Below are positions 12,495 to 23,701 of a stretch of DNA of 64,000 bases, piece by piece. The first letter of the stretch is position 1; each line of letters starts with the position of its first letter. A model generated the notes under the pieces. That model made no database searches, was not told where the DNA came from, and saw only the letters and a list, made by a program, of their open reading frames with translations. This DNA is from Adiantum capillus-veneris (taxonomy: Eukaryota > Streptophyta > Polypodiopsida > Polypodiales > Pteridaceae), in the NCBI GenBank assembly GCA_014529385.2, contig CM043964.1, positions 3,619,997 through 3,683,996 on the forward strand, given 5' to 3'. The position numbers were made by a program, and so were the translations under genes.

Positions 12495-12750
12495 CTCAGT
12501 TTCTACACTTTTTAGGCTTGTTTTTCCAAGTAATTACCTTTTTGTGGTCTCTGGACAAGTTTGGTTGAGTTTGATCAAGATTTATCCAAGTTATCAACTG
12601 TTTAGTGTCCGCAGACTCTGATTCCAAGAATACGGCTTAAGTCTCAATTTTGTGATCCAAATTTCACCAAATATGATTGTGGAGTCTACTTGATGTGCTT
12701 GACCCTGTGGTATATTCAGTTGTGTCAAATTTTTCAATTCTGGAGCAAAT

Positions 12751-12772
12751 GTAAATAATCGCGATTATTTAC
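12751..12772. repeat. Perfect 22-bp palindrome
   Basis: Half-site GTAAATAATCG followed directly by its reverse complement, with the centre TCGCGA. Same core as the palindromes at 12465 and 12809. Confidence 0.85.
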
Positions 12773-12808
12773 TGAAGCTTTTTTTTGTGAAAAAAGTTTC
12801 CCCCCCTC

Positions 12809-12839
12809 AAAAGTAAATAATCGCGATTATTTTACTTTT
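12809..12839. repeat. Near-perfect palindrome with one extra T
   Basis: Half-site AAAAGTAAATAATCG and its reverse complement with a single extra T in the right arm. A weaker AATCGCGATT core also sits in the right LTR of the same element near 14179. Confidence 0.8.
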
Positions 12840-13825
12840 GGTAATATTTTGCATATTTTTGGTCATCTGAGCATGTACACTTGTTTAACACATCAATATA
12901 AGCCTATGAGTCAAGTTTCACTGAATTTGAACAAGATTTACCAAGTCACACTCAAGTTCTCAACATTCAGTACAGATTTCAGTTTTTATCAAGGTTTTGG
13001 TTTGTTTTGTGGTCCAAACTTTATGAGCCTTCACAAAAGATGTTTGCAATCATGCTTAGAGTCTATGATATCAACCTTGATCAGTTTTGAGCCAAATTGA
13101 TAAAGTTTCATCCAGTTTTGAGCCAAGTTTCATCAAGTTTTGAGCCAGTTTTGATCAATTTTGAGCTAAAGTTAATAATCACTTTTTCACTGGACAGTCT
13201 TTTCATGATCTATTTTGAGCCTATAAATCAAGTCAAAACTTAATTTGGCCTAATATGTCAAGAAAAAGTAAATAATCTGAGTTTTGGCCAACTCTTGAAA
13301 TTTTTACCTCAAAGTGTCCTTGAGCTTACCCACCAGTTCATACAACTTTTAGGCTTACTCTCCAGTTGGATTGAGTGTTTTAGAGTCTTTTCGTGCTATT
13401 TCTAGCCGTAGACCTAAAACTCTGCAACTTCACATAAACAACTGACAGATGATTCGTTTAGAGTGAGCAATGTTCTGAACTCAAACTCAGATCCTACTTA
13501 CCCCACTCCTAGGTTCTCATGCAATGGGGTTGTGAAAAGTGTCCACAAACACTCGTTTTTTGTTTTTTACGATTTTCAGAGCCTTGATCTTAAGACTTGT
13601 CTCGCCTTTCATTCATTCTCCAAATCCTAATCTATATCTACATTCCTACAATCCTAAAGGCACTCAGCAAGTACGATTACTTCCAAGCTACCTCTGCACA
13701 GCGAAAGACGACAATTTTAAGCTATGCGGTTTCTAAAAAGAAAGTTTTACTCTAGGTGAACCTAGAGGAAGTTAATGGACAACTACACAAGACGCTCGCG
13801 TTTTCCCTAGTTTAGGTCTATTAAT

Positions 13826-13842
13826 CCCCGACAACGGCGCCA
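13826..13842 (-). other. Primer binding site, tRNA-Asp type
   Basis: The minus strand reads TGGCGCCGTTGTCGGGG, complementary to the 3' end of plant tRNA-Asp(GUC) at all but one base. It lies two bases inside the LTR end at 13845. This primer type is common in Tat and Athila elements (family knowledge). Confidence 0.85.
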
Positions 13843-13844
13843 AA

Positions 13845-14471
13845 TGTGGGACGCATGTCTAACCTCACTATCCTATCTTATTGCAGTATTAGCGAGAACC
13901 ATGATTAAAATGTCAAACCATGGGACGAAGTTGAATCGACTAGTGCATAGAGGCTACAAGAGGTTGTCAATCTTTCGGAAAACAACTAACAACTTGCATC
14001 TAACTCAAGCTACACTCAAGTGACTAAAATCACCAAAAGCCAATCGCTCATCGGCAAACAAATCACATCTGTTACAGCATCAAATGACATCCAAACGTAA
14101 CGAAACTTCTAGAAAAAATGTATAAGACCTAAGCACACATGCTTATAGTCTCAAACCCCACTTTAGGTCAAGTTCCAAAATCGCGATTATTAACAGCAGT
14201 GGATTTTTGATCTAATCGTTTTCGACCCAGAATGCATCTAAATGCTTAGCAATGATGCCCCAATGGGCCTATGCTTAGTTTTTGATTTGAAAGTGTAAAT
14301 TTCTAGTTATGATGAAATTAAGCCGCAGGTCGACGATGCCAAAAGCTACGAAATACTGTGAACTGCTTACGTCAATGAGTAGAGCTCTTACCTGCGGTTG
14401 CAATGCAACAAACGCGACTGCAATGTGACAATCTGGGAGGGAGTAGGAAGCGCGAGAAGGAGAGGAGTGAG
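13845..14471 (-). repeat. 5' LTR of element A, truncated
   Basis: It matches 4480-5110 over its whole length and then stops at 14471. The remaining outer 390 bp of the LTR (present at 5111-5498) are missing, so the target duplication cannot be read. The inner end TGTGGGACGC is intact next to the primer site. Confidence 0.8.
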
Positions 14472-14491
14472 TAGCAAAAAAGGGCTCAAAA

Positions 14492-14874
14492 TGTCACATC
14501 AACGATGGTGCCATCGTTGCTCAAGCTAAGAGGGAAGTTTTGGAGCCAAGGAGATATAGCCGTTCTAATCCAAGGTGCTAGTGCAGTCATGTGTTGCTTC
14601 CACTACGTGTTCGAGACTGTGAGGCCTCCAATTAGGGTTTCCCCTCCAATTAGGGTTTTGAAGCTTGTTGGGGTTAAGGCGCTATGCCTTTTTTCCGGGG
14701 CCAGATGTCCGATGTCCGATCGCCCGCCCACCATGTGTACATGCCCTTATTCATTATACATATATGAATAAGGAGCACCTCACTCACTTGAGTTAGTTCG
14801 TGAGGTTGCTCCACCCACACAGGGTCTCTTGCGCACCGCGCACACGCATGCATCCGCGTGCACGTGCACTCACA
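14492..14874 (+). repeat. LTR of a copia-like element, about 383 bp
   Basis: Starts TGTCACATCAACGATGG and ends GCACTCACA, two bases before a primer site. A TATA-like ATTATACATATATGAATAAG lies about 125 bp from the end, fitting an LTR promoter. A second copy was not found in the window, so the left boundary rests on the TG start only. Confidence 0.55.
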
Positions 14875-14876
14875 AG

Positions 14877-14893
14877 TGGTATCAAAGATTTGG
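14877..14893 (+). other. Primer binding site, initiator tRNA-Met type
   Basis: TGGTATCAAAGATTTGG, one mismatch in the first 12 bases from the usual plant TGGTATCAGAGC, immediately after the LTR end. The leader that follows to about 15500 has no intact gag. Confidence 0.65.
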
Positions 14894-15307
14894 TTCAGTG
14901 GCGACGACGGAGCTCGACGCTTCACAACACCGGATCGGGTTGATTCAGGGGTGGATCTGGCACAAATTAGGGGAGATCGGGCGAGATCGGTGAGATCTTG
15001 GCTTCTCGGCACGTGCAGCCTCTCTCGGACGTGTGGGAGATCTTGAAGATTTTGCATGAATCAAGCAAGAAGATCTGCAGACAGTTGGGCTTGTGAGCTT
15101 GGTAGAGCTTGAAACTATCCAGGAAACAGAGCTAGGAAGTCAAGCTTAGGAGCTTGAAGGTGATAAGCCAAGCCATGAGCAAGGCACTGAACCCGGGCAT
15201 TGGACATTGAAGCTCAGCGAAGCAAAACAGGGCTTGGAGCAAAACGCGGTGGTAGAGCTCACGAGCATTGCAAGGCATTGCAAGTTTCGGGGTGTGGTGT
15301 ATCAAGA

Positions 15308-15309
<2 letters not shown>

Positions 15310-15344
<35 letters not shown>
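15310..15344. repeat. (CA)n microsatellite
   Basis: About 17 CA units, uninterrupted, ending in GGGGGC. Open frames across it on both strands are artefacts of the repeat. Confidence 0.9.
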
Positions 15345-15346
<2 letters not shown>

Positions 15347-15423
15347 GGGCATAGCTCTACGAGCCATGTGAGGAATCAATTGCAACCAAGAAGGTGCAAT
15401 CGAGCAACTCTTGAGCCGAGCTT

Positions 15424-15494
15424 GTGAGAGAGAGATAATGAGCGAGTGAGAAAGAGAGAGAGATAGGGAGCGAGTGAGAGGTAGAGAGAGAGCC
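15424..15494. repeat. Imperfect GA-rich tract
   Basis: GAGAGA runs interrupted by TAATGAGCGAGT and TAGGGAGCGAGT units, about 70 bp. Confidence 0.75.
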
Positions 15495-17200
15495 CTCTCT
15501 TTTGGAGTACGCTCACGCGCGCACAGAGCAATTTGCGAGCCTCCGCAAGTAAGCCCAAACATCACCAGGCATTGGCCCGACATCGGTTTCTCCTCGGCTA
15601 CGGTTTTTCAGCGACTCGACATCGGTTTCAACAGCGATTTTGGCGTTTTCTGAGCGTCTTGACGATTTTCCTCTCCGATCTTGACATCGATGGCTCAGCA
15701 TCGGCTTTGAGCATTGACAGCTCGGCGCATCGATTTCAACACCGATTTGCGGCTATTCAATTAGCGCACTTCCGCTTGGAAGCCGACATTGAGCGTTCTC
15801 TCTGCAGTTTTGGCGCTATCGCCTGCCAGCGGAAGATGGCATCGACTTCGACAGCTTCACACATACCAGCCATATGGCTCCGACGGCTCATTCCGAAGCG
15901 GGTTTCTCCTAGAGCGCACTTAGCTCTTGGACAGTTTTTTTGATCAACGTGTTTACCGATCGATGAGGTAATAGTTGCTAGTTCTTCAACGGTTTTGCTC
16001 ACAGGTTGTAGTGCAGCTTGTGTGGAGCACTAGAGAGCAGTTTCATGCTATGTATGCATATGTGGATACAGCTTGAGCTAGATGTAGCTCGCAACTAGCA
16101 GATTTACAATTTTGCAGTGCTTTTTGGACAGGTACACGTCCATACAGCCACTCGATCATGAGTGAGCCAGTTTGTTAAGCTTTTGGCATTGCATGTAGAC
16201 CATTTGTGGGTCAATTTAATAAGACACTGAGTGTCTTTTTTTTATGCGATTTGGTGAGACTTTTTGGAGTTTTTCTCAGTTTCTAGGGGAAACTCTGTTG
16301 GATTTTTCCTAAATTCTCGCCATGGTTTATGCGTATTTGCAAATTGCTCTTTGATGGTATAGTGGTCGATATATTCCCACTTGACAGTGATTGAGTGTTT
16401 ACTCTCACTTTGACAGATTTTGTCAGTTTGGACACAGCTTGGTGTCCATTACATATGCTTGTGTGGCTACAAACTTTGGCAGTCCAGGTTTCACAGGTTT
16501 TTGCAGGCAATTTCTCTTTGAGATGCATTTTTTAACGCTTGCAGAGTTTATAGATTGTGGAGTTGCTTTTAGGCATATGAGCGTCAGTTTTTGATGCATT
16601 TGACCATGTTTTTGATGATCGTGTAGTGGTCGAGTTACCTCTCACTTTTGTTGCCAATTTTTGGCATGGTTTATGGTTGAGATCGCACTTAAGTGTTTGT
16701 TTAGTTTACAGGGGAGATTCTGTTAGATTTCCTGCCAATACTTTGGTTCTTAGCCATTCACTATGGTTGCAAATATCTGTGATAGTGTAGAGTCTACTAT
16801 GGTGACTTTTGAGAGACAACGGTCGCGTTCTTACCGATACTTGCATTGTTGGCATTGCGGTTACACAAGGTACATTAGACGTCGTTGTTTCAGACGTATG
16901 AGACAGAAACGGAGATGTATGTGAGATGCAGATATGGCTTTGACGGATGTTAGAGAGGCAGTTCCAGTGGCAGTCTATGCTAGTACGATGATGTCATACT
17001 TGCCTCGAGTGTACCTCTTGCAGATATGTCTATAGATAGCACACTTTCTCCACAGTGATTTACTAGATAGCAATGTTTCTTTCCACGTCACACCATATTG
17101 TGAGTGGTTCAACACATTTTCTAGCGGAAAGAGCAGATAGAGCAAGAGAGAACCGCTTTCCCAAAGATACCAAAAAGAGGAACCGAATGGACCAATTCCC

Positions 17201-17813
17201 AAAAATGAAAGAGGACCCCCTATATAAGTCATTTTTTTACATTCTTACTGCTTTTTGGCTAGAAGCCTTGAGCTATTTGAGTGTATGTCTGCAGAGAGGG
17301 GCTTTTGGATAGAAGTGTATGCATGTCAAGCCCAAGTGAGAGTGAGTTTTTTTTATGGGCTTCTTTGTGCAGAGGTGTGTGCCTGAAAAGTCCAAAGTGT
17401 GAGTTTTTGTGCGAGGCGACCATGTGGGCACGTTGTTTGTTGTTTTTTTAGCATGGTTAAGCATAGGAATTTCTCGAGTGTCGTTCCTCCCCTGCCCCCT
17501 TCTCTACTTCTTCTACTTTTGTGTTGGTGCCGGTGTGTGTGAGCAGGTGTGCTCTCGGGCCTTTTTGGTGTGCGAAATGGGAGTGGTTCTCTGTGCGGCC
17601 ATGGTGTGTGGTTTGAAACAAGTTGTGACTCATGTATGGGTAGTCGATCTCGATGAGCGTGTTTGTGCATTGGTGTGTGTGCAAGTGGTGGTCTGCTAGT
17701 GAAGTGTGATTTTTGAAGGTGTTTTTCGAGAGGGTAGGGGTGTTGTTAATGCCTTAAGCTATAGAGAGGCCTTGTATTGTGTGTTGGATGTGTTCTCCCA
17801 TTCCCCCTCTCCA
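17201..17813 (+). repeat. 3' part of an LTR-like block (C2)
   Basis: A TATA box (TATATAAG at 17221) lies about 590 bp before an end reading CCATTCCCCCTCTCCA. The same terminal block ends C1 at 34533, and in both cases it is followed by ACGT. The right neighbour is decayed gypsy protease. The left edge was not found. A solo or 3' LTR inserted into the gypsy element is the likely reading. Confidence 0.45.
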
Positions 17814-17915
17814 ACGTCTTATGGGATTGAATACAAACATAGGTTCACGATAATAGATTTTGGTATTGAGAATAACTACGATGTTATTGTAGGAAATCCA
17901 TTCATGTGTCAATAA
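17814..17915 (+). pseudogene. Retropepsin C-terminal part
   Basis: The frame reads FTIIDFGIENNYDVIVGNPF, matching the flap-to-loop end of gypsy retropepsins (DVILGxPF). The active-site half is missing because the element is cut by C2 at 17813. Confidence 0.65.
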
Positions 17916-18196
17916 AAGATGGTCCAACACTAAGGCTATGATTATATCTACTTACATCCATGAAGACCACAATAGGTATCAACTTAAGCGACCACATCTA
18001 TAGAGACGTGAAAAGAACACTCGTGAAGGATTTTGATTCTTTAATAGTCTGAAGTACATGCATAGTCGAACTCTGAAGCTCATTTGTGGATGTGTAAATC
18101 TTTTGATTGTGACCCTTCTATCAAGGACAGAAACAAGAAAGCAAGACCTTTTGAAGATCCGGATTATATACATGAGCCTTTCCCTGAGAAGAGAGA

Positions 18197-19131
18197 ATGG
18201 ATCCATTAGAATGGACTCAGATCTTGGCCACCTTAGATGTGTGTGTATATGAAATCACGCCCACCAAGTTTTGTGATGAGAATGGCTTAGAGTTAGTTCC
18301 CATTTGCATGATTAGAGTAAACCCAAGCGAAAATCACCCAGAGACCACAGAAATTGGTGATGTACAAGAAGTCGACAATGAAGTACAATGTTTGCGTATC
18401 CGGGATGAGATTTCTATTAGAGACCTTACCATGGGAAGTGGTTCAGGCCACCCCTTGGAGCCAAAGAGGAAATCAAGTGATGGATTTTTATCATGACACC
18501 TTTGAAACCCAAGGATACGAAGAGCTTAGTGCAGATGATGAGAAATTTGAAGATCATGAAAGGGACCCCGAAACAAAAATGGAAAAATTCTTTGATTTTC
18601 CAAACCAGAAACTCAAGAGACAACAATGCTATAGGAACAAACGTGCAACAAAAGGGATGAGAAACAGCCAAATGCCACGTATCGAAGGAAAATTATCGTA
18701 CTTGAGACTAGTGGGAGCTCATAATTGCATAAAGGACAATGTAACTGGAAAGGCAACAACACCTTCTCAACCAAAAAAACTAAAACAGAAAAAAAGACAA
18801 CCAACAAAGCATCCAAAAGATGTATTAAAGGTAGGGGATCTTATTTGTGAACCTAAATGGATCAAGGTTGATCGGAAGAAGAAATACAATGAACAAACAA
18901 ACATTGAAAGAGGTATGGACAATAGAAATAAAAAGCAACAACAAAAACGGAGGAGAATCTGGGAAAGATGCAATAAGTGTATCCTTGCATTACAAAAGTA
19001 CACTATTCAAGACCGCAAAATCATCATTGAACATCCAACGAGGGAGAAAGCTGAACCAGGGAAATATTTCGATGGACCTGAGGATGCTAAAAGAAAATAA
19101 TAGATATAGCAGAACCAAGAGAGGATCCTAA
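18197..19131 (+). pseudogene. Charged linker between protease and RT
   Basis: Two overlapping frames (18197-18496 and 18354-19100) encode about 280 residues rich in Lys, Arg, Glu and Gln. There is a LKVGDLICEPKWIKV segment and a run KNKKQQQKRRR-like in the second half. No catalytic domain is recognised. Position between protease and RT suggests the spacer seen in Tat-type polyproteins. Confidence 0.5.
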
Positions 19132-19142
19132 ACCTGTTTACA

Positions 19143-19800
19143 TTGCTACGGATCTTGTTGATTCAGACGCTCAAAGAGTATAAGGATATGTTTGCCTGGT
19201 CTTATAAGGACTTGAAAGAGGTTGATCCTTCCATCTGCCAGCATACAATTCCCCTGAAACCTCATGCTAAGCCGAACAGACAATGCCCTTACACATACAA
19301 TGAAACACTTGCCAAGAAAATCAAAGAGGAAATTAACAAAATCAAAGAAGAAAAGTTCATTTACAAATTTGAGCACATGGATTGGGTATCCCCGATTCAG
19401 GTGGTACCTAAGAAGGATGGTAAGTTAAGAGTGTGTAAATCTCAAAAAAGTGAACGCAGCTACTATTTGGGATAATTATACTCTACCCATCACTGATCAT
19501 GTCTTGGAAAGAGTAGCAAAAAAACAAGCATATAGCTTTTTGTTTGGATTTTCAGGTTATAATCAATTGTCGATCAAACTAGAAGGTCGGCACAAAATGG
19601 ATTTTGCAACTGAATGGGGCATTTTTTTCTTACCACGTAATGTCTTTTGTGTTGACAAACCTTTTTAGAAATCTATATGGTTGATTTGTGTGTGCACTCA
19701 ATATTATGCGAAGACCATATAGAGCATCTAAAGAAAGTCTTTGGGAAATGTCATACCTATCAAATTTGCCTGAATGAAGAAAAATGTATTTTCATGGTTA
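19143..19800 (+). pseudogene. Reverse transcriptase
   Basis: KEYKDMFAWSYKDLKEVDP and WVSPIQVVPKKDGKLRVC open the RT. The frame then shifts to LPITDHVLERVAKKQAYSF and GYNQLSIK. The catalytic YMDD box, read from about 19673, is YMVDLCVHS: the first catalytic Asp is replaced by Val, so the enzyme would be inactive even without frameshifts. Confidence 0.8.
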
Positions 19801-20270
19801 GATAGGGCAAGATCTTGGGACATATTGTGTCAACAAAGGGATTATCCACCGACATGGACAAGATCAAGGTGATTGTGGATATGGCACACTCAAAAATAGT
19901 CAAACAGGTTCAATCATTCATGGGACATAGTGGATATTATAGAAAGTTCATCTACATGTACGCTATTATTGCTAAGCCTCTCTATGGTTTGATTGTAACC
20001 TTCGACTAGATGGAAGACGGTGAGAAATCATTTCAGAAGTTGAAACAGGCTTTGTTATCAGCACGATCCTCAAGGCACCAGATGCATATCTCTTTAACCT
20101 AAAAATGATACCAAGATGGAGTGAGAGCATAATTCCACTTTTGTCTATAGGACAATTGTTGATAAACCAGAAGAAAATAGCTGACAAGCAGACATTTAAT
20201 TGAGCAAAGCATCCCGTTTCAACTTCTTAGAGGTTGATTATATTATAGGAATTGGGATGGTGTATCGCGG
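19801..20270 (+). pseudogene. RT connection and eroded RNase H
   Basis: GKILGHIVSTKGLSTDMDKI and QSFMGHSGYYRKFIYMYA mark the RT thumb and connection. After the TAG at 20007 the RNase H is so decayed that only short traces remain. Confidence 0.65.
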
Positions 20271-21447
20271 TTGTGCATTGAAGCTTCTGACATTCCCTTG
20301 TATCTAAAAGAAGCGCATGTCACCATGGATTTCATCCATCATGGGAAAATCAAAACATATCAAAATTTGTTGAGAATGAAAGTTTTTTGGCCTAGTAGGA
20401 AGTTTGATGCACACATGTGTGGTAAGAATTGCACATCATGTGCAAATAGAAAACCACAGGAGTACACAACACTTTACTACGTAAACGTAGCACCACATTA
20501 GAGTAAGTATATTGTGGACTGTTTGAACCATGTTCCTTTCCCTAAGAACATGGTTAAAACAAGAATGAAGGTAATTGAAACTGAAGCACAATCATACAAA
20601 GTGATTGGCAACCAGTTGTATAAATGTTGCAAAGATAAGCAACTCAAGACTTTGTGCTTCAAAAAGTGAGTATATAATGATCTTGCAGGAGGTACATGCG
20701 CGGCAAGCAAGAGGTCATTTTTTAGCAAACGGATAAGGCTATAATTTTTGCCAAAATATGATGCCCTACACTCTTCATGGATGCTGGCACATTTTCAAAA
20801 CAGTGAGAACAAAATTTCCAATGAAAAAGGACGAAATGCGGGATCTAGATTTTGTAGGCCCCATAGCACCGTCAGCTTATAGAACCCATGTGGGTCGAAG
20901 CTAAAGCTACACAAAGAAATGACGCGCACACCATAGCATAATTCTTGTATGAAAATGTATTTACACAGTATGGCTTGCCGATAGAAATTATTAGTGATCG
21001 AGGAACCCACATTGTTAATGAAGTTGTTGAATATTTTCTTGATGAGTTCATGGTTATACATCAAAAATCAACCCCTTATCACCCGCAAGCTAATGGTCAG
21101 GCCCACATCGCGGATTGCCAAAAAACTTGAATGGACTGGACATGAATGTATGATTGTCTGGATAAACTAGAAAAGTTAGATAAAATTCTACTAAAGGTCA
21201 TAGTTGCAATTTATGCTAAAAAACGACGCATAAAGGACTTTCATGACAAACATGTAAAATCCATGGACTTTGCACCAGGGGATCATGTGCTTACTCTAAA
21301 GCAAAAAACAAAAATTGAAAAATTGAAAAAGCAAAGAATGGGCCCTTTGTGATTCGTTCAATATCACCAGTGGGCCATTAAGCTTGCTACATTGGATGAC
21401 AAGAAATTTCAAATTGGATAAGTGGATGCACACTGAAGAAATATCAC
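20271..21447 (+). pseudogene. Integrase, three decayed pieces
   Basis: The zinc finger (CGKNCTSCANRKPQE) is at 20271-20501. The second half of the core is at 20945-21130, with YGLPIEIISDRGTHIVNEV holding the second Asp and TPYHPQANGQAH following. The C-terminal domain at 21146-21447 has KDFHDKHVKSMDFAPGDHV and LKKQRMGPL. The first core Asp region is not readable. The reading continues without an obvious natural stop into the next domain. Confidence 0.75.
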
Positions 21448-21820
21448 TTGCCGCTCACACAAGAGATGCTCAAAAGAGTGCATGCAGCTAAAAATAGGAA
21501 GGAGATGCAAAAAGTCAAGATTAAGCAAGCACAACAGGAAGCAAAAGAACAAGCAGCCAAGGGGAAACACAAAGTTCATCAGATTACCAACATGGAGGAA
21601 GATAACGACATTATGGACCCATGCATTGCTGTGAAGTTAGGAGCTAGAATATTACCTACTCACGCACTGATTGTCTCCGGTTCTCAGATGAATATAATTA
21701 GTTGGAATCTTTACCAGCAAATGCCACAATTAATCTTACAACCCTTGCAAAGATCATTTACATGATTCAATGGAACTATCAGTACTCCTATCGGGTTTGT
21801 TGCTTTGGAGTGATTGTTCT
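21448..21820 (+). pseudogene. Second retropepsin-like domain after integrase
   Basis: After a Lys/Gln-rich linker (about 50 residues) the frame reads ALIVSGSQMNIISWNLYQ, the layout of a retropepsin active site in which the catalytic Asp of DSG is replaced by Val. FNGTISTPIGFVALE follows past one stop, matching the flap region. It follows the integrase C-terminal domain directly. It could be the missing active-site half of the protease at 17814, displaced by rearrangement, or a true extra domain. Confidence 0.55.
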
Positions 21821-22010
21821 TGCGGTCCCCATGCCTTTGCACACTTTGAGCCTCAACACCATACATGAGAGGTATGTTTCCTACCTAGTATACTATTGTT
21901 TGACGCCAATGCATGTCAAATCCGGCAAGAGAAAAGCTAGGCCGACCCAAACCCAAAAACGACTACTACGCCAAGTCTGGACAACCATTTACCAAGAAAA
22001 TCAAGGGGTT

Positions 22011-22026
22011 GGCGAGGGGGGGGGGT
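22011..22026 (+). other. Possible polypurine tract
   Basis: A GGCGAGGGGGGGGGG run followed by TTGATTTTAGG. Placed about 200 bp after the last coding trace of the gypsy element, it could prime plus-strand synthesis. No LTR copy confirms it. Confidence 0.35.
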
Positions 22027-22029
22027 TGA

Positions 22030-22489
22030 TTTTAGGTAGACTAACACTTTTCCAACTTCAAAAGTCAATTTTGGTATGCTAGGAAAACCCGCAGCAAAAA
22101 ATCATGATTTTTGCAAGTTGTCAGATTGAACTCAAACTTAACCGATAGCATCAAGCCAATCAACTTTGGTAAAGTAACTTGCATAAAAGAAGTGACTTTT
22201 AGGGTTTCCCAATGGAAAATCTCATTTTACTTGAGAAACTTTCAAAATCAATGCAAGGCAGTAATGGAAGGGTAACATGGGTTGAGAAATCACCAAGAGC
22301 TTCAAAACACTGTTCACAAGCAATGGGGAATGGTGCATTGCACTACACAAAGTCAAAGGATCTTTCTAGAGGACATTATGGCCCCATGGTCCACCTAGCG
22401 ATGAGTTCAGTGATAAGTCATCATAGAAATGTTTGAAATAAGTGTATAAGTGTGTATGAATCACGACTTGTTGAAAAAGTTAATTTTTT
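22030..22489. other. Unassigned DNA
   Basis: About 460 bp between the decayed gypsy element and the copia LTR. No gene, RNA or repeat structure recognised. Confidence 0.4.
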
Positions 22490-22936
22490 TTGTTAGATAG
22501 AGAAAAGAATCTTGTTTTTTTTCTCATTGCCTTGACCCATGTGGTGTTGTGAGTTGCACACTTGACCCCATCTCCAACTAGGGGTAAAATACACTCTTGA
22601 AGGAGGTCTTCTAATTTGGATGATTTGAGATGCTTTATGACACAAATTTCCCACGCACAAGCCCTAACCCTAAGCCCAACCAGCGGAAGTAGCTCTAAAT
22701 ACAAAACATTGCCATCAGCTAGCCTACAAACACTAAGTATAAGATGAAGGAGTACGAGCGGAAGTGCGACGCGAGAGAGAGTGCGAGAAGAAGAGCACGA
22801 CGATATGGTGAACTCGCTCTACTGTAATGTGTAGAGCATAGTGAGTTCTTATTAGGTTTTTACAAAAGAATATGTGTACATACCTGGCGGCCCGCCCACT
22901 TACCTGGGCGACCACATTGGGCTTTATACCCCAACA
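22490..22936 (-). repeat. 3' LTR of the copia element (left edge uncertain)
   Basis: On the minus strand it starts TGTTGGGGTATAAAGCCCAA at 22936, right after a polypurine tract. TTGGG and CCCAA form an inverted pair at the outer end. The left limit is guessed from a TG near 22490 because no second LTR copy is present. Confidence 0.5.
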
Positions 22937-22946
22937 ACCTCCCACT
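22937..22946 (-). other. Polypurine tract of the copia element
   Basis: Minus strand AGTGGGAGGT, adjoining the LTR start. It lies about 85 bp after the end of RNase H, the normal spacing in copia elements. Confidence 0.7.
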
Positions 22947-23029
22947 TAAAGTCCAATCTGGTACTTTAAGTGTGAGAGAAGCTACTATACAAGCTAATAT
23001 ACACGAGGTGTAGAGAAGTGATATATGTA

Positions 23030-23695
23030 CTACCCTACACCTAAATGCTTGCAAAAAAGCGCAAAGCTCTCTGAGGGAAGTCCTTTTGTAAGTAGATCAG
23101 CAGGATTTTCTGTGGTGTGAACTTTGACAAGCAGAAGTTGCTTATCCTCAAGCATTTCCCTGATGAAATGATACTTCACATCCACATGCTTTGTCTTTGA
23201 GTGATAAACTGGATTGCGAGCCAATTATATAGCACTCTGACTATCACAATATAACACATGTATCTCTTCTTTGATTCCCAAATCTGTTACTAGTCGATTA
23301 AGCCAAATTGATTCTTTGCATGCCTCTGATGCTGCAACATATTCAGCCTCTGTAGTAGACTGAGTAACACAATCTTGTAATCTAGAACGCCATGATACTG
23401 CTCCACCAACCAATGTAAAGACATACCCTGACGTAGACCTTCGGTTGTCTAAGTCACCTACATAATCTGAGTCTGTAAAACCCTTTACACTTAGCTCCTG
23501 ACTCCCATAGCATATACGCATACTCTTTGTAGCTTTCAGGTATCTCAATATTCCTTTCACTGCCTCCGAATGTTTCTTACCTGGGTTTGACATGTATCGA
23601 CTTACTACTCCCACTGCAAATGCAATGTCTGGGCGAGTAGTAATCATTGCATACATCAAACTACCCATTGCAGATGCATATGGAATCTTATCCAT
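23030..23695 (-). pseudogene. Copia RNase H
   Basis: KIPYASAMGSLMYAM and TRPDIAFAVGVVSRYMSNPG lead into the RNase H. GFTDSDYVGDLDNRRSTSGY holds the first acid, TEAEYVAASEACKE the second, and YCDSQSAI the third. After a stop (TAA where CAA is expected, at about 23224) KTKHVDVKYHFIREM and NPADLLTKGLP complete it. Only one stop separates it from an intact domain. Confidence 0.9.
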
Positions 23696-23701
23696 TTCAG
23701 C

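Larger units (their letters stand above)
11765..13825 (-). other. Element A 5' leader, noncoding, with palindromes
   Basis: About 2 kb between the primer site and the first coding traces. It is T-rich on the given strand, with many short TCAAGTTT and TTTTGAGCC repeats at about 12900-13260 and three long palindromes at 12465-12839. No protein-coding signal. Confidence 0.5.
4480..14471 (-). mobile_element. LTR retrotransposon A, no pol (large non-autonomous type)
   Basis: Two copies of one LTR flank an 8.3-kb internal region. Minus-strand order from the right is: LTR (truncated at its outer end), two bases, primer site for tRNA-Asp, internal DNA, polypurine tract, and a complete LTR. No RT, RNase H or integrase is seen inside; the only coding signal is the frame at 8025-10846. 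The left end (TG) abuts decayed Tat pol, with ctctt in front of it. The right flank copy cannot be tested because that LTR is truncated. The simplest reading is insertion into an older Tat element. Confidence 0.75.
14894..17200. other. Copia-like leader remnant and unassigned repeat DNA
   Basis: The first 600 bp look like an untranslated leader after the primer site. From about 15560 to 15800 there are repeated GCG/ATCGGTTTC and CAGCGATTTTGGCG blocks resembling the motif-rich LTRs at 46908 and 59078. From 16000 to 17200 nothing is recognised. Short open frames here (for example near 15540-15940) show no family features. Confidence 0.4.
17814..21820 (+). pseudogene. Decayed Ty3/gypsy pol with extra C-terminal protease-like domain
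   Basis: Order on the plus strand is: C-terminal part of a retropepsin, long charged linker, RT, connection, eroded RNase H, integrase zinc finger, core, C-terminal domain, then a protease-like segment. Stops and frameshifts are many. Gag is absent; the left side is cut by C2. The charged linker between protease and RT and the FAWSYKDL entry to RT resemble Tat and related clades. No LTR pair was found. Confidence 0.8.

Noticed and set aside
15533-15943. 136-residue ORF
   Set aside because: Composition follows the repeated ATCGG/CAGCG LTR-like DNA; no family features.
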